This document shows, one piece after another, positions 49,709 to 60,000 of a stretch of 60,000 nt of DNA; positions within the stretch are counted from its first letter, which is position 1, and every line of letters begins with the position of its first letter. This stretch comes from Branchiostoma floridae. Lineage: Eukaryota; Chordata; Leptocardii; Amphioxiformes; Branchiostomatidae. Under the pieces are notes generated by a model. The model was given only the letters and a program-made list of their open reading frames with translations. It had not been told where the DNA came from and did not search any database. Both the position numbers and the translations under genes were made by a program. The stretch is from the NCBI RefSeq assembly GCF_000003815.2, contig NC_049987.1, positions 21,464,187 through 21,524,186 on the forward strand, read 5' to 3'.

Positions 49709-50580
49709 TCCTTGGTTTAGATTAGTGTCTTTGTCCACTCCTCCTACTCATCAAAATCATCAGTCGACTGTAAGTTTCTTCCATCTGCTATCTTGCTTCA
49801 ATCATAAAATTGGGAGTACAATAGCCTTAGGCACTGCGTGGGTTGTTAACCACTGTATGTTTATAGGGTACAGTATTGGCAAGCGGCGCCCAAACCCTCT
49901 CCTTCTTCCACAGCCCTTTACCTCACCAACCAGGCAACCACACTCAAGTATTTTACACCTGGGCGGAGTGAGGAAAGTCGTATTAAGTGGCAAAATATCT
50001 ACCAGTATAGCATGACAGGAGTCGAACCATGGACTTATTCCTCCTTCCTTGGTTAAGATTACTATCTCTGTCCACTCCTCATCCTCATCAGTCAGTCAAA
50101 GTTTCTTCCATCTGCTATCTTGTTTCAATCATAAAGTTGGGTAGTACAATAGCCTTAGGGCTGGCTGTGTGGGGTGTTAATCAGTGTCTAGGGTACAGTA
50201 TTGGGTAGCCTGGGAACCATACCGTCGGGCACTCGGCGGTGTAGGGGTGACCGCCCGTACAGTTGATTGGTACAGGCCGCGGGAGGGGTAAACTGAAAAG
50301 GCCGGCTACAAGCTCTATAGGCGAAATCTCAAAGGGCAGCTAATCAGACAGGCTGACAGAAGCAGGGTGCCGGGTAAAGCTCCCCAAAGCCGACCGCGGA
50401 GAATGGTACCCAGGCTAAGTATTGGGAGGAGGAGCCCCAACCCTCTCCTTTCAAAGCCTTTTACCTCACCAACCATACTCCTGTATTTTACACCCAGGTG
50501 GAGTGAGGAAAGTCGTGTTAAGTGCCTTTCTAACGGGCAAAATATCTATAGCTTGACAGGATTCGAACCATCGACTTGTG
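49709..50580. repeat. Tandem duplication of a SINE-bearing segment, second copy interrupted
   Basis: Copy 1 is 49709-50045 and copy 2 is 50046-50580. They share CCTTGGTT..GATTA, GTTTCTTCCATCTGCTATCTT, GGGTACAGTATTGG and a minus-strand SINE body with B box (50018-50028 and 50559-50569). Copy 2 is longer because a 212-bp element plus its target duplication interrupts it. Confidence 0.8.
50206..50417. mobile_element. 212-bp MITE with 9-bp target duplication, nested
   Basis: Ends TAGCCTGGGAACCAT and ATGGTACCCAGGCTA are near-perfect inverses. AGTATTGGG lies on both sides (50197-50205 and 50418-50426). The neighbouring tandem copy has the uninterrupted site. CpG-rich compared with its host sequence. 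Confidence 0.88.
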
Positions 50581-50589
50581 TGTTCTGGG

Positions 50590-51465
50590 CCAAACTCCAC
50601 ACAGCTATATGCCACACTATAAAAAGACTGTTGCATACTGTCGACAAACAAGTGAACTACATGGAGGGGAGAGCAGCTAAGAAGCTGTACTTCCTTAAAC
50701 GACTCAAAAGGTTTAACCTCTCCCACAGTGACCTCTCCACCATCTACACAGGATACATTAGACCTATCCTGGAGTATGCAGCTCCTGCCTGGTCCCCCGG
50801 TCTCACTAAAACCCAGGAACGAAGCCTTGAGCGGATCCAAAGACGGGCATGCCGCATTATTCTTGGTGACTCCTACGTCGGATACGACCGTGCACTCCAA
50901 CGGCTAGGACTGTCACGTTTATCTGAGAGAAGGGAACTGTTATGTGTTAAGTTTGCTAAGTCACTCTTGAAATCTGAGTACAGAGACTGGCTACCTCCGC
51001 AAAGATTTCGGATAACTGGCCGCACTACCAGAAACAGTGAGAAGTTAGATTGCCCAGCAGCACGAACCAATAGATATAGAAACTCGCCAATACCGTACAT
51101 GTGCCAACTGATTAACAAGTATGACCTGATCCCTGAGTGACTTTTGAACGAACTGAGTGACTTTTGAACACATTTTTGAACAAGTTATATCGACTATTAT
51201 ATTGTGCACGTCTTTCCATATTAACCGAACACCTGTCTTGATTGTGATATGTAGTCTAAGACCAATGGTTCCTTATTCGTGATACAAATCGTATTGTTAG
51301 CAATTGTGATTTTGAACTATGCTGTCTTTTTAAATTGATGTACTTAACTTATAGGGTATTTCTCCCCGGAGGAGCACATGTAAATACCAACATAATTCAG
51401 ACATAACTAAATGTCTGCTACGTGGTATGTTAATAAAGATTTCAAAGATTTCAAAGATAAAAGAA
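50590..51465 (+). mobile_element. CR1-like LINE, 3' fragment
   Basis: Frame 50590-51140 encodes the C-terminal part of a CR1-type polyprotein after the catalytic palm (AAKKLYFLKRLKRFNLSHSD, YTGYIRPILEYAAPAWSPGL, ERIQRRACRIILG) and stops naturally at 51138-51140. A 3' UTR of about 0.3 kb follows, ending in AATAAAGATTTCAAAGATTTC, the short tandem end typical of CR1. 5'-truncated. Confidence 0.82.
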
Positions 51466-51635
51466 GGCACCAAAGTTTCAATTCTGGTGGTTGAATAAGT
51501 ACTAAATATTCAGCTTGATGTAAACTGTATTGATCACCTACTAGTAGTGAACCACCCTTTGGCATTTCACACCAGGTTTGCTGGCACCTCGGCAACTACT
51601 GGTTATTACATTACATTATATCAAACAACATAGCA

Positions 51636-51860
51636 GCAAATGATCGAGTGGCTAGGTTAGCGGGCACAGGATTGAGAGGTCATGGGTTTGAAGCCTGGCG
51701 TTCCTGGCTAGACATTGTGCCCTTGGGAAGGGAACTTCAGACAACTTTATGACCTTCCTCACATCACCCAGGTGTGCAATGGGTACCTGACTTCAGTTGG
51801 GGAGGTAAAAGGCAGAGAAAGGAGAGGGATGGGCTCCCAAAACCTTGCCCTAGACATACA
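51636..51860 (+). mobile_element. tRNA-derived SINE, plus strand
   Basis: tRNA-like head with an A-box-like GAGTGGCTAGGTTAGCGGG and a degenerate B box (GGGTTTGAAGCC), then the shared body GTGCCCTTGGGAAGGGAACTT and ACCTGACTTCAGTTGGGGAG. Confidence 0.7.
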
Positions 51861-51914
51861 TATAGAATACAACACGGTGTATTCCGTATCACCCGAGGTT
51901 CCAGCCTGACTGCG

Positions 51915-51956
51915 GGTCGGATCGCCCGAAGGCCGGAGGGTGATCCGACCCACGGG
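51915..51956. repeat. GC-rich hairpin
   Basis: GGGTCGGATCGCCC and GGGTGATCCGACCC pair around a short CCGG-rich loop, next to the SINE. Confidence 0.6.
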
Positions 51957-53370
51957 AGGACTGGGACCAATTTTATTTATGTCATACTCACCTGAGAAAA
52001 CCACTGTTATGATGTGAAATGCGCCAGAAGTTGAACAAATTTGGTGCCCTTAAACAAAAAGTGTTGCAACAGTAATGTTCCAACGTCCGAATCAGGTATT
52101 CGAACTTTCGATGGCGCCGCACTCGGCCCGCTCTAAACAGTTCGATTTATTCGAATGGAGCCAGTGTGATACGCCTTTCGAACCTGTGCGATACGGAAGT
52201 TATGGCCCGGTCCGGAACACCCGTATCGAACGTTTACACGTCACGGGTATGTCATAATGTGGAGAACAACCCACTGCCCCTATAGGCTATATACATTGTA
52301 TATACAGCCTCAATAATGCTATGGGACTACCTTTACTTTTACCTGTCAAACAACTTGTCCTACCATACGCGTATTTCATCAAATTTTACATCAGACCTAT
52401 AGCCAATAATCCAGCAGAAGATCAGAGGTCTGTGAAAGAATTTGGCGAGTCGATTTTGGGGTTGGAAACAGTTTATCTTTTCCATAGTCTCCCTGTGATA
52501 AAATATGGTACCGGCTTGGCGGAAGGGCTGGGTACTGGGAGGCTGGGATGAGGAGCCTGATGGAGTGATTGGCTCCCGTTTCACTTTGGTGCCTGCTTTT
52601 ATTACTAGCAGTGATTAAGAAGGCATCTCTACCAGAGGGGCCTCAAACAGGCATTTGGGTTGGAGGTGGTAAAACTACAAAGTTGTAGCAAATTCCTACG
52701 TTCCAGCATATAGAAAAGCCAGCACTTATTGCATAATATTCCTCTTTGGCTACAGCTTCTAAGTACCACTTATCGGTATCAAATTCATTTCTACAGGTTC
52801 ATGAATTGATTAATGACTTATCTTATTACTTATTAATACTACTGTGATTTCCAGTTTTGGCTCTGTCACCCATTAAAAATAAATTTAAGTGTAATGTGAA
52901 ACTTGACACAGAATAAGTTTATATGACATATTTATTGTAGTCAGCAGAGATGATTCTGACATCTAAGTTACTCATATACCTTTTAAAACTTTACTCATAA
53001 ACCTTTAAGAACTTTTAGAATTCTTAGGATAGGAATGGGCTATATAATTTCCATGAACATTATTGCATGTATTGGAGGTCCAATGATTTTACTGCTTTCC
53101 ACTACTTAACAATGTTTAAATTCCCTTTTTCTCAGAAAAAATTAAATAGCACCTCAAAATCTTTTAAGAAACAGTATTAGAAAAATTATGGCTTACCATA
53201 TCAAAAAGCATGTATGCCCAACATAAACTTGCTGTAACCTAAGACATCTTCAAACTTAAATTGACGAAGCATCAGGTACAAGGAAACCGGACATGCAACA
53301 GAGAGCAACACACCTTCCAATAAGAAACTTAAACTGCTGAATAAGAAATATCTTAAGCATTTACGTGACA
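51957..53370. other. Intergenic / QRSL1 downstream region
   Basis: Bases 52075-52260 are markedly CpG-rich with many TTCGAA-like words and no known match. The remainder is AT-rich. A minus-strand AATAAA at 52931-52936 could end QRSL1 transcripts. No supported gene. Confidence 0.45.
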
Positions 53371-53375
53371 TAATA

Positions 53376-54300
53376 GGTATAGGTAACAGAAGATGTGTAA
53401 AGTTCACTTGCAGTTTCAGCCACTTCGCACTGTACAATTTCTCAGATACAAGTTTAAGAAACTTGTAATTTATCAAGACGTGACTCAAGGATCAGGTAAC
53501 TGAAGGTATGGGAAGTTCACTTGCAGTTTCAGCCACTTTGCACCATACAATGTCTCAGATACAAGTTTAAGAAACTTAACACGTAATTTATCAAGACGTG
53601 ACTCAAGGATCAGGTAACTGAGTGTGTGGGAAGTTGACTTGCTGGTCCAGCCACTTGGCAGAGTACAATGTCTCAGATACAAGTTTAAGAAACTTGAATG
53701 TAATTTATCAAGACATGTCTCAAGGATCAGGTAACTGAAGATGTGGGAAGTTGACTTGCTGTTCCAGCCACTTGGCAGCTGTGAGCAGCGTCTTCTCCTG
53801 GAAGGACTGTCCAATCAGCTGGAGCCCGATGGGGAGGCCGTCCTCCGACAGGGCACTTGGCAGCATACAATGTCTCAGCACCATTCAGTGACCATGTCCA
53901 GGTCTCAGACTGACTGAAGAGGCACATCACTAACAATGATGTCATCTCATTAAAATTAACCAAACCCACTAGTGCAGATACATCTTTAAGAAACTTGTAA
54001 ATTATCAAGACATGTCTCAAGGATCTGGTAACTGAAGATGTGGGAAGTTGACTTCCTATTCCAGCTACTTTGCAGCATACAATGTCTCAGATACACCTTT
54101 ATAAGAAACTTGTATTTCATCAAGACATGTTTCAAGGATCAGGTAACTGAAGATGTGGGAAGTTCACTTGCTGTTCCAGCCACTTGGCAGAGTACAATGT
54201 CTCAGATACATCTTTTAGAAACTTATAATTTATCAAGACATGTCTCAATGCTCAGGTAACTGAAGATGTGGGAAGTTGACTTGCTGTTCCAGCCACTTGG
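53376..54300 (-). repeat. 113-118 bp minisatellite made from the QRSL1 coding end and 3' UTR
   Basis: The landmark AGGTAAC(T/A)GA recurs at 53381, 53494, 53612, 53729, 54026, 54141 and 54254. The last belongs to the real gene. Each unit carries the minus-strand code for [17 protein letters not shown]-stop or a decayed version, plus the first part of the UTR. The copy at about 53725-53853 holds a longer block of the exon (from [14 protein letters not shown] on) with no acceptor site. The 297-bp interval there includes unrelated filler. Confidence 0.88.
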
Positions 54301-54405
54301 CAACTGTGAGCAGCGTCTTCTCCTGGAAGGACTGTCCGATCAGCTGGAGCCCGATGGGGAGGCCGTCTTCCGACAGGGCTACGGGAACATTGACTGCTGG
54401 GATTC
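54245..54405 (-). CDS. QRSL1: Glutamyl-tRNA(Gln) amidotransferase subunit A, mitochondrial: last coding exon
   Basis: Acceptor TTGCTACAG precedes the exon. The 53 codons read [40 protein letters not shown] and [12 protein letters not shown], then stop. This is the end of the amidase-signature fold and matches the C-terminus of human QRSL1 (GLPIGLQFIGR, QLLTVAKWFEKQVQFP). QRSL1 is the GatA subunit of the mitochondrial GatCAB complex, which amidates Glu-tRNA(Gln). Catalytic Ser-cis-Ser-Lys residues lie in upstream exons, not in this window: I found none in 54406-60000, so the last intron exceeds 5.5 kb. The gene is convergent with the CD24/CD52-like gene. Confidence 0.9.
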
Positions 54406-54478
54406 CTGTAGCAACAGAAAGATATCAAGACTATGCATGATGTACAAAATGACTAGTAAATTAGTAGATGTACCAACT

Positions 54479-54573
54479 TAGCCTGGAGTCCAGCTTTGTT
54501 CACTTAAGTCTGATCCCAAAGCTCGCTCTGACCCCACCAGGGACTAAAGCGAACAAGGCTAGACTCCAGGCTA
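54479..54573. mobile_element. 95-bp palindromic MITE
   Basis: The 23-bp ends, starting TAGCCTGGAGTC and ending GACTCCAGGCTA, are near-perfect inverses. It shares the TAGCCTGG start with the element at 50206, and a similar start occurs at 59011, suggesting one family. It lies 74 bp from the QRSL1 last exon, inside the intron. Confidence 0.75.
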
Positions 54574-55098
54574 GTACCAGTATCTAATGCAGTTACTGTA
54601 TCTAATACATGATGAGATGTATAACATTACAGACAGCATCAAAACTATATTTTGCATATCTTTAAAGTTTAATTTATTTTGGACAGCCAAAGAAGGCTTT
54701 TGTATAGCTACTTTATTAAGGACATATCAGGTGATATTTTTGCTCTCTTCTGCATGTGAGGTAAATTCAATTGGACAGCTACTGGTGATGATGTCAATAG
54801 CAATAAGCAATCATCGGAAATTGATTGGTCTCCTTTGAACAAGGACTAGAGCCGGCAATTTGAAAGAAAGGGGGATGGAATGAACTATTCATTTGTTGTT
54901 CCCATTGAAATTTTTGTGTGCAAATTATCTTATTCCTGATACCTAACCCTGTAACAATTTAATTAGAAAGTACTAGCTAAATGGCTTCTTCAGTGTGTTA
55001 AAAACAACAAGGAAAGAAAATGATATGACATTGTATTCATCTTTTGTCGATGATTTCAAATGGTAAATCATCTACAACATGTAGATTTTAAAGTCACT
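54574..55098. other. QRSL1 intron: nothing recognised
   Basis: AT-rich intron sequence without exon or repeat signals I can defend. Confidence 0.5.
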
Positions 55099-55099
55099 A

Positions 55100-55795
55100 G
55101 AGTCCATTCCAAGACACCATGCGGATGTTTGTGGCCATTGTTTAGAATTGATTTTAAAGTTTTGTAATTATATGTCTAGGACATTTGATACTTCAGAAAT
55201 ATTTGTAACACTGTTTCAACTTTATAAATATTTCCCTGGTCCTGTAAAACTTTGGAAATACTCATCGTGTGGAATTGGATATTTCTAATGGTTTCTAAAT
55301 AATGATAACAGCATTCTACCATTATTTACCATTTTCTACCATTTTTTGTAAATGGTTCAGTGGGCTGGGAAGATAGCAATTCACACATTCTTGCAAATTA
55401 TGGTTAGGTGCCATGCAACAATGGCCCACCACAAAGGATTCACCAGTGCCCATCAGTGAAATCTAAAAATATACAGATACAACAATAGGGCTTACTTTTA
55501 TGGGGGCAATAAACTAATTTAATCATTTGGCCAGGTTTACCAATTTTTGTAAATATTTGTAAATGTGAAATAATCACACAGAGGTTTCACAATAATTCTA
55601 AATAAAGATATTTTTGTACAGTAACTTTCAAAATGTTTCTAAAATATTCAAAGGAATTCAAATATATGATTACTTTCTCAGTCAATCTTTTTAAAATAAT
55701 TTAATTATTGTGGCTCAGATATTCTTTTATTCAAAATAATTCAGACTAATTATAAATATCGCCTAAAAACCCTCATGGTGTCTTGGAATGGACTC
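55100..55795. mobile_element. Tc1/mariner-type MITE, 696 bp, TA target
   Basis: TA flanks both ends (55098-55099 and 55796-55797). Terminal inverted repeats of 22 bp begin GAGTCCATTCCAAGACACC and are perfect. The interior is AT-rich with no transposase. Confidence 0.82.
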
Positions 55796-56334
55796 TACAA
55801 CTAATAGGATTTAGTATGTTGTAATTATAGTGCATTTAACACAGCAAGCTGAAGATATTATCATATAAAAGACAGCCAAATATTCTTCGATTAGAAGCCA
55901 TGGCCAAAATATCAAGTACACCACATTTTTTGGGTATTTTGACCATCCATATATAGGACCAGTGACTAACCCTTTTGTAACAGACCTGACTGTGTGTAAC
56001 AATCAGCTAAACCGTTAAGAACAGCCTAATAACAAATGCCCCATACTTGCACCAACACTGACATAAGGTTGAATCAATAGCAGGAAGTGATATGATAATC
56101 AAGGTGCAGGAAGCACAGGAAATTAAGGGACTGACATCAACCAATGAGTCGCTCATGAAACACCTCTTAAGATGATGAAGTGGGGCCCTGACTTACTGCA
56201 CACAGGCCCCTTAAGACGCATCCAAGGCATTATATTTCTTCCTTCACACTTCAATTCTATTACTCCAATGGGGCAGTTTTGCTTTAGAAATTATATGATT
56301 ACGAATCACTCAAAATGCAATTGCAGCATTTATC

Positions 56335-56710
56335 TTGTTATATACCCTAAAATGAAGATTGTATGGTTTAGTTTGGCCATTTTGACACCAACCATATGAG
56401 TGCCTCACAAGAGGAGAAATCTTGTTTCAACCTTGTTTAAAATATGCACTTATTGATGATATCTAAGAGCCATGTCACTCAGATTTCAGTTCTCCAAAAA
56501 ATGTCACTGGAAAATCAAGAGTGTATGGTTTAGTTTGGCCATTTTGACACAAACCATCAAATCTTGTTTCAAGGCTGTTAAAAATAAGCACTTATTAATA
56601 ATATCTAAGACCCTTGTGTAACTCAGATGTGGGTTCTCAAGAGACTGTCATCTGTAAAATCAAGATTGTACAGCTTAATGTGGCCCTGTTGACACCAACC
56701 ATATCAGAGC
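56335..56710 (+). repeat. Degenerate tandem repeat, about 180 bp unit, 2-3 copies
   Basis: TGTATGGTTTAGTTTGGCCA followed by TTTTGACACCAACCAT, CTTGTTTCAA and GCACTTATT.ATGATATCTAAGA recurs from about 56357, 56520 and 56664 (partial). Non-coding, in the QRSL1 intron. Confidence 0.7.
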
Positions 56711-57903
56711 CTGCTGTTGTTACACCTGTCCACATGAGGAGGCCTGTTCCCATATGCCAGCAATTTCATGGCAAATTAATATAAAAGGGGAAATGTTGGA
56801 AGGAACTTAAATAGAGAGCAAATAAAGATAGGGAGAAAATTAAACATTTGCAGTGGTTCTAACTTCCTGGATGAAACTATCATGCAGCGTTTTATTGTAA
56901 AAGGAGAAACAATTTGGTCAAGAGGTTACTGTGAAAAATGACAACAAAACCACTGCCAACATTTATTTATTTATTGGTTTGGCTGTTCAGGATACACAGC
57001 CAGGGCTGCCCAACTAGCCTATGGCTATTTCAAAGGGCTAACCCTGCTGACAAAACAGAGACAATACATGTGGATTTGAACAGGATACTTATCAATAACC
57101 ATTTTCTAAGTTCGTAAAGGATAGAGGTGAAATACAAAAGTACATTTACACTGCCAACATTTCCCCTTGTATGGTATTTCTAATGATTTAATGAAAAGAT
57201 TGAATAAAAAATCTTTCGTCACCCAGGGATTGCAGCCTCTAGTGAAAAGGGGAACCATGTAACAAATTGCTATGTCTGCCTAGATACACTTGTATGTCCA
57301 CCAAAAAATAAAGTCTTTTCCCATATATGGCCGCAGCAATGTCGTGGCAAGCTCTTTCCAGATGATGTCATCCATAAGAATCAAGACTGGCATTTTTGGC
57401 ACCATCTCATCGCCACCTGTCGAAATGAAGCACCTGTAGTATGTGCTTCTATGGCTGCAATTTCATGGCAGGCCGTTGCCGGCTTTATAGCACGTTCATT
57501 ACATAGGGCAACAGCAAAGGCTGTAATCTTTGGGGTATTCCATTCCAACAAGTCAAAGGGGGTGTTTGTGGCCTTAAGGTAGAAGGGGAAATGAAAGCAC
57601 ATGCATTACAATCTTTAACCCCGGAATGGGGGTATTTTCTGCACCCTTGGCATGGCAGAAAAAGAACTTTGTAACAAACCTGAGTCAGCCTATATATCTG
57701 TATACAGATGTGCCCTGTGTGGCATAATGGACATATCAAAATGACGCTCTCTATGAAAACACCTCAAACGACAGAAGAAATCACAATATATTTGGGGTAA
57801 TATTAGTACTAATTCATGGTGTGCTGTTTTGGGAACGAATCATGGAAGGAAGGCCTTTCAGCACTATATGTAGTGGAGAGAAAACATTATTTGCCTCACT
57901 ACA
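56711..57903. other. QRSL1 intron: no gene seen
   Basis: Non-coding. Repeated phrases such as CAGCAATGTCGTGGCAAG / CAATTTCATGGCAGGC suggest an older dispersed repeat, not delimited. Confidence 0.45.
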
Positions 57904-58299
57904 CGGTACAGTACAGTACAGTACAGTATACAGGGCTCGAAATTCATTTTGGAGATTAGGTGCACTGGTGCACCCAGCTGAAATAATTGGGTGCACCAAA
58001 AAATTTTTGGGTGCACCACTTAAATTTAAGTAATAACCTAATAATAAAACTTACTTACAAGCTATCAAATTCTTAAACAAGTACCATGACAGACATTTTT
58101 ATTAGCTTTCTTACACTTAGATGTCAAGAATATGATGTATACTAGTATACTGATATCTTTACATACATGAACCTAAGAAAATATTTGGGTGCACAGCTCC
58201 AATTTTGGGTGCACCTGGGTGCACATGCACCCAGTATTTTGAGCCCTGGTATAGTACAGTACAGTACCATATAGTACAGTACAGTACAGTACAGTACAG
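57904..58299. repeat. (GTACA)n microsatellite split by a MITE
   Basis: GTACA pentamers occupy 57905-57929 and continue at 58250-58298. The interruption is the element at 57931-58248. Confidence 0.85.
57931..58248. mobile_element. CAGGGCTCGAAAT MITE, subfamily 2, copy 2
   Basis: Same termini and GTGCACCCAG interior as the copy at 42350, so similar that large blocks read identically. GTATA is repeated at both flanks. Confidence 0.83.
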
Positions 58300-59242
58300 G
58301 AGGATGATATTGTATTCATCACACACTGCCTTTCATGCTCAGCCCAGACACATTATACTTTATTAATGGCGGGGACTGACAGGTGGGTAGATTGCCACTG
58401 TCAATTCAATTTACAACTTAATGTGCAACACTGTCTTTCATAACAGTACATCGTGTGGATGACTGGGCTCAAATTAAGGCAAAAGCAGTTCAGTTCCTTG
58501 GTTCTAAGGACTTAATAGATCCTAAGGATCTTAAATCCATGGAATGTATGCAGTACCGTACATTCATTTTGTTTCACTGTGTTTTAAATTGAATAACATA
58601 TAGATAAATTTGCAGCTTCATGAATGTGCCATAGAGAGATTGTAGCAAAAACATAGCATGTAGGCCTCGGAGTGTTTGTCTGTGGGCGAATACTGTGGGT
58701 GGGTCAAAAAGACAGTGGGTATCAAAAGATCGGCGACAGTTGGACAGGTCCCCAAAGCTGGTGCCGAATGCGGCCGAACTAGGGGGTCAGCGCAAAGGAC
58801 GATGGGAGCATTTGATGACAGCGGGTTGGTTCCAGACCGGTGGCTTGCTCCCTTGTTCACTGACCTAACAATTGCGAGGCCTATCGCCCATGGTGAAAAC
58901 TGCAAAATTAAAAATACCAGGAATTCCAAAGCTTTACAAATTAACAACATACATGTAGACTCTCAAACAAGTGGGACAAAAGGAGAAAAACTTGAGCTGG
59001 AGACAGACTAGCCTGGATACCAGACCCCACACGATAGATAATTTGAGATCTAGGCTAGAGACAGACATGCCCTGATGACACATGAAAGCTGTCTGCTGTT
59101 CTGGGCGGGAATATCTGTAGGGACCATCTAATGTCACTTCAGGAGGACACATGTCTGACAGGGGTGTTCCCTAGTGTCCGTTTTGTCAAATGATGGAGTC
59201 TTGTTGCTAATTTTAAATGATGACCACAAATCACAGACCCAG
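58300..59242. other. QRSL1 intron: nothing recognised
   Basis: Non-coding. A TAGCCTGGATACCAGACC / TCTAGGCTA inverted pair at 59009-59057 resembles the MITE family at 54479. Confidence 0.45.
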
Positions 59243-59459
59243 TACTGTGAATGCAGAAATATTTGCGGTGGTTTTATGTTCGCGGTTTTCGCGGTGGACA
59301 CTTCACCGCAAACTTAAGACCACCGCGAACATTTTTCCATGGCAGTAAGAGACTACAGTGCATGGTGCTACCGCAAACTTACAACCAACGCAAAATGTCC
59401 TTTTTCCAGCTATCGCTTAATTAAATCACTGCGAACTTAAATACATTAATTTTACAGTA
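59243..59459. mobile_element. ACTGTAAATGCA MITE, copy 3
   Basis: TACTGTGAATGCA at left and TTTTACAGTA at right, with GCGGTGGTTTTATGTTCGCGG and its inverse inside. Diverged relative of the copies at 39102 and 40741. Confidence 0.7.
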
Positions 59460-60000
59460 CATCCAGATCCAGCCACCCACAGGTACCACAGCCAAAAGAA
59501 CTTGGCAAAGACCACGGAAGGAAATCTGTTTCTACTTAAAGATAACCTGAATCTAAATGTTAAACTCTTTCCCCACAGAATGTTTCATTTGTTCTTTACT
59601 CCACTATTTATTACCTACTTTTACTCATTTTTTCCAGACAATGAGAAGAATAGAAATCTACACTTACAGCATTTTATCGGTGGAAAAAATTGGGATAATT
59701 CTGGTGTTTCAGTTCCACTTGCAGGCTTGAATCTGTTTAATAAACACAAAGCTGACATCTGACATTATACTCCCCCAGAAACCACACTGCACCTGTAGCC
59801 TCCACAACAGCCTTTCTTTGGCGCTTCAATAATGCCACCATAATCTCCTATTAAGTATGTTTTTACTACGGTGGTGGCTTAATTTCATGGTTTTGGAGGT
59901 AACCCCTTCACTGAAAATTGACACTACCGGTATACAGCTATCACTAAACAGCTATCGTAAACTGATAAAACCAAACTGAACAGTCCATTTTCTTGTAATT
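59460..60000. other. QRSL1 intron to window edge: nothing recognised
   Basis: AT-rich, no supported exon on either strand. Confidence 0.45.

Noticed and set aside
53485-54020. Minus-strand frames of about 100 codons across the QRSL1 array
   Set aside because: They read mostly in the wrong frame of duplicated exon and UTR pieces. No start context or splice sites.

Overview
The window is animal nuclear DNA. Genes are split by GT-AG introns, intergenic DNA is dense in MITEs, SINEs and LINE remnants, and there are two 100-N assembly gaps (1099-1198 and 45430-45529). Single-exon RING/B-box/NHL genes in tandem, together with deuterostome-like UBXN11 and QRSL1 genes, point to a lancelet (Branchiostoma-like cephalochordate). 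This is inferred from gene content; no search was run.

Layout. 1-1098 (+) is the coding end of an unrecognised coiled-coil protein, interrupted by a gap. 2640-29744 (-) is a complete UBXN11 orthologue. I could assemble 14 coding exons with GT-AG borders and continuous phase, 1599 nt, 532 residues, ending in SEP and UBX domains. Its introns hold most of the other elements: a LINE (about 9958-12880), two identical TTAA-flanked elements, two intronless TRIM-NHL genes (16313-18145 and 19308-21140) with a broken copy between them, a 2-kb foldback element with minisatellite ends (22305-24334), and a MULE-like snapback element. 29745-30455 is a compact divergent promoter. 30456-42897 (+) is a three-exon gene for a 75-residue secreted, mucin-like, GPI-anchor-type peptide. 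Its first intron (10.4 kb) carries a broken DIRS-like retroelement. 44.5-53.4 kb is intergenic and repeat-rich (Harbinger-like MITEs, tRNA-derived SINEs, a CR1-like 3' end). 54245-54405 (-) is the last coding exon of QRSL1 (mitochondrial GatA); the rest of that gene lies beyond the right edge.

The observation I rate highest is the 75-residue gene. It is head-to-head with UBXN11 and tail-to-tail with QRSL1. From memory of the human genome, CD52 is the divergent neighbour of UBXN11 (1p36.11) and CD24 is a convergent near neighbour of QRSL1 (6q21). Both are tiny GPI-anchored sialomucin peptides. The lancelet gene may therefore be the single pre-duplication ancestor-type of CD24 and CD52.

A second theme is structural: both conserved genes (UBXN11 and QRSL1) have the end of their last coding exon amplified downstream as a minisatellite.
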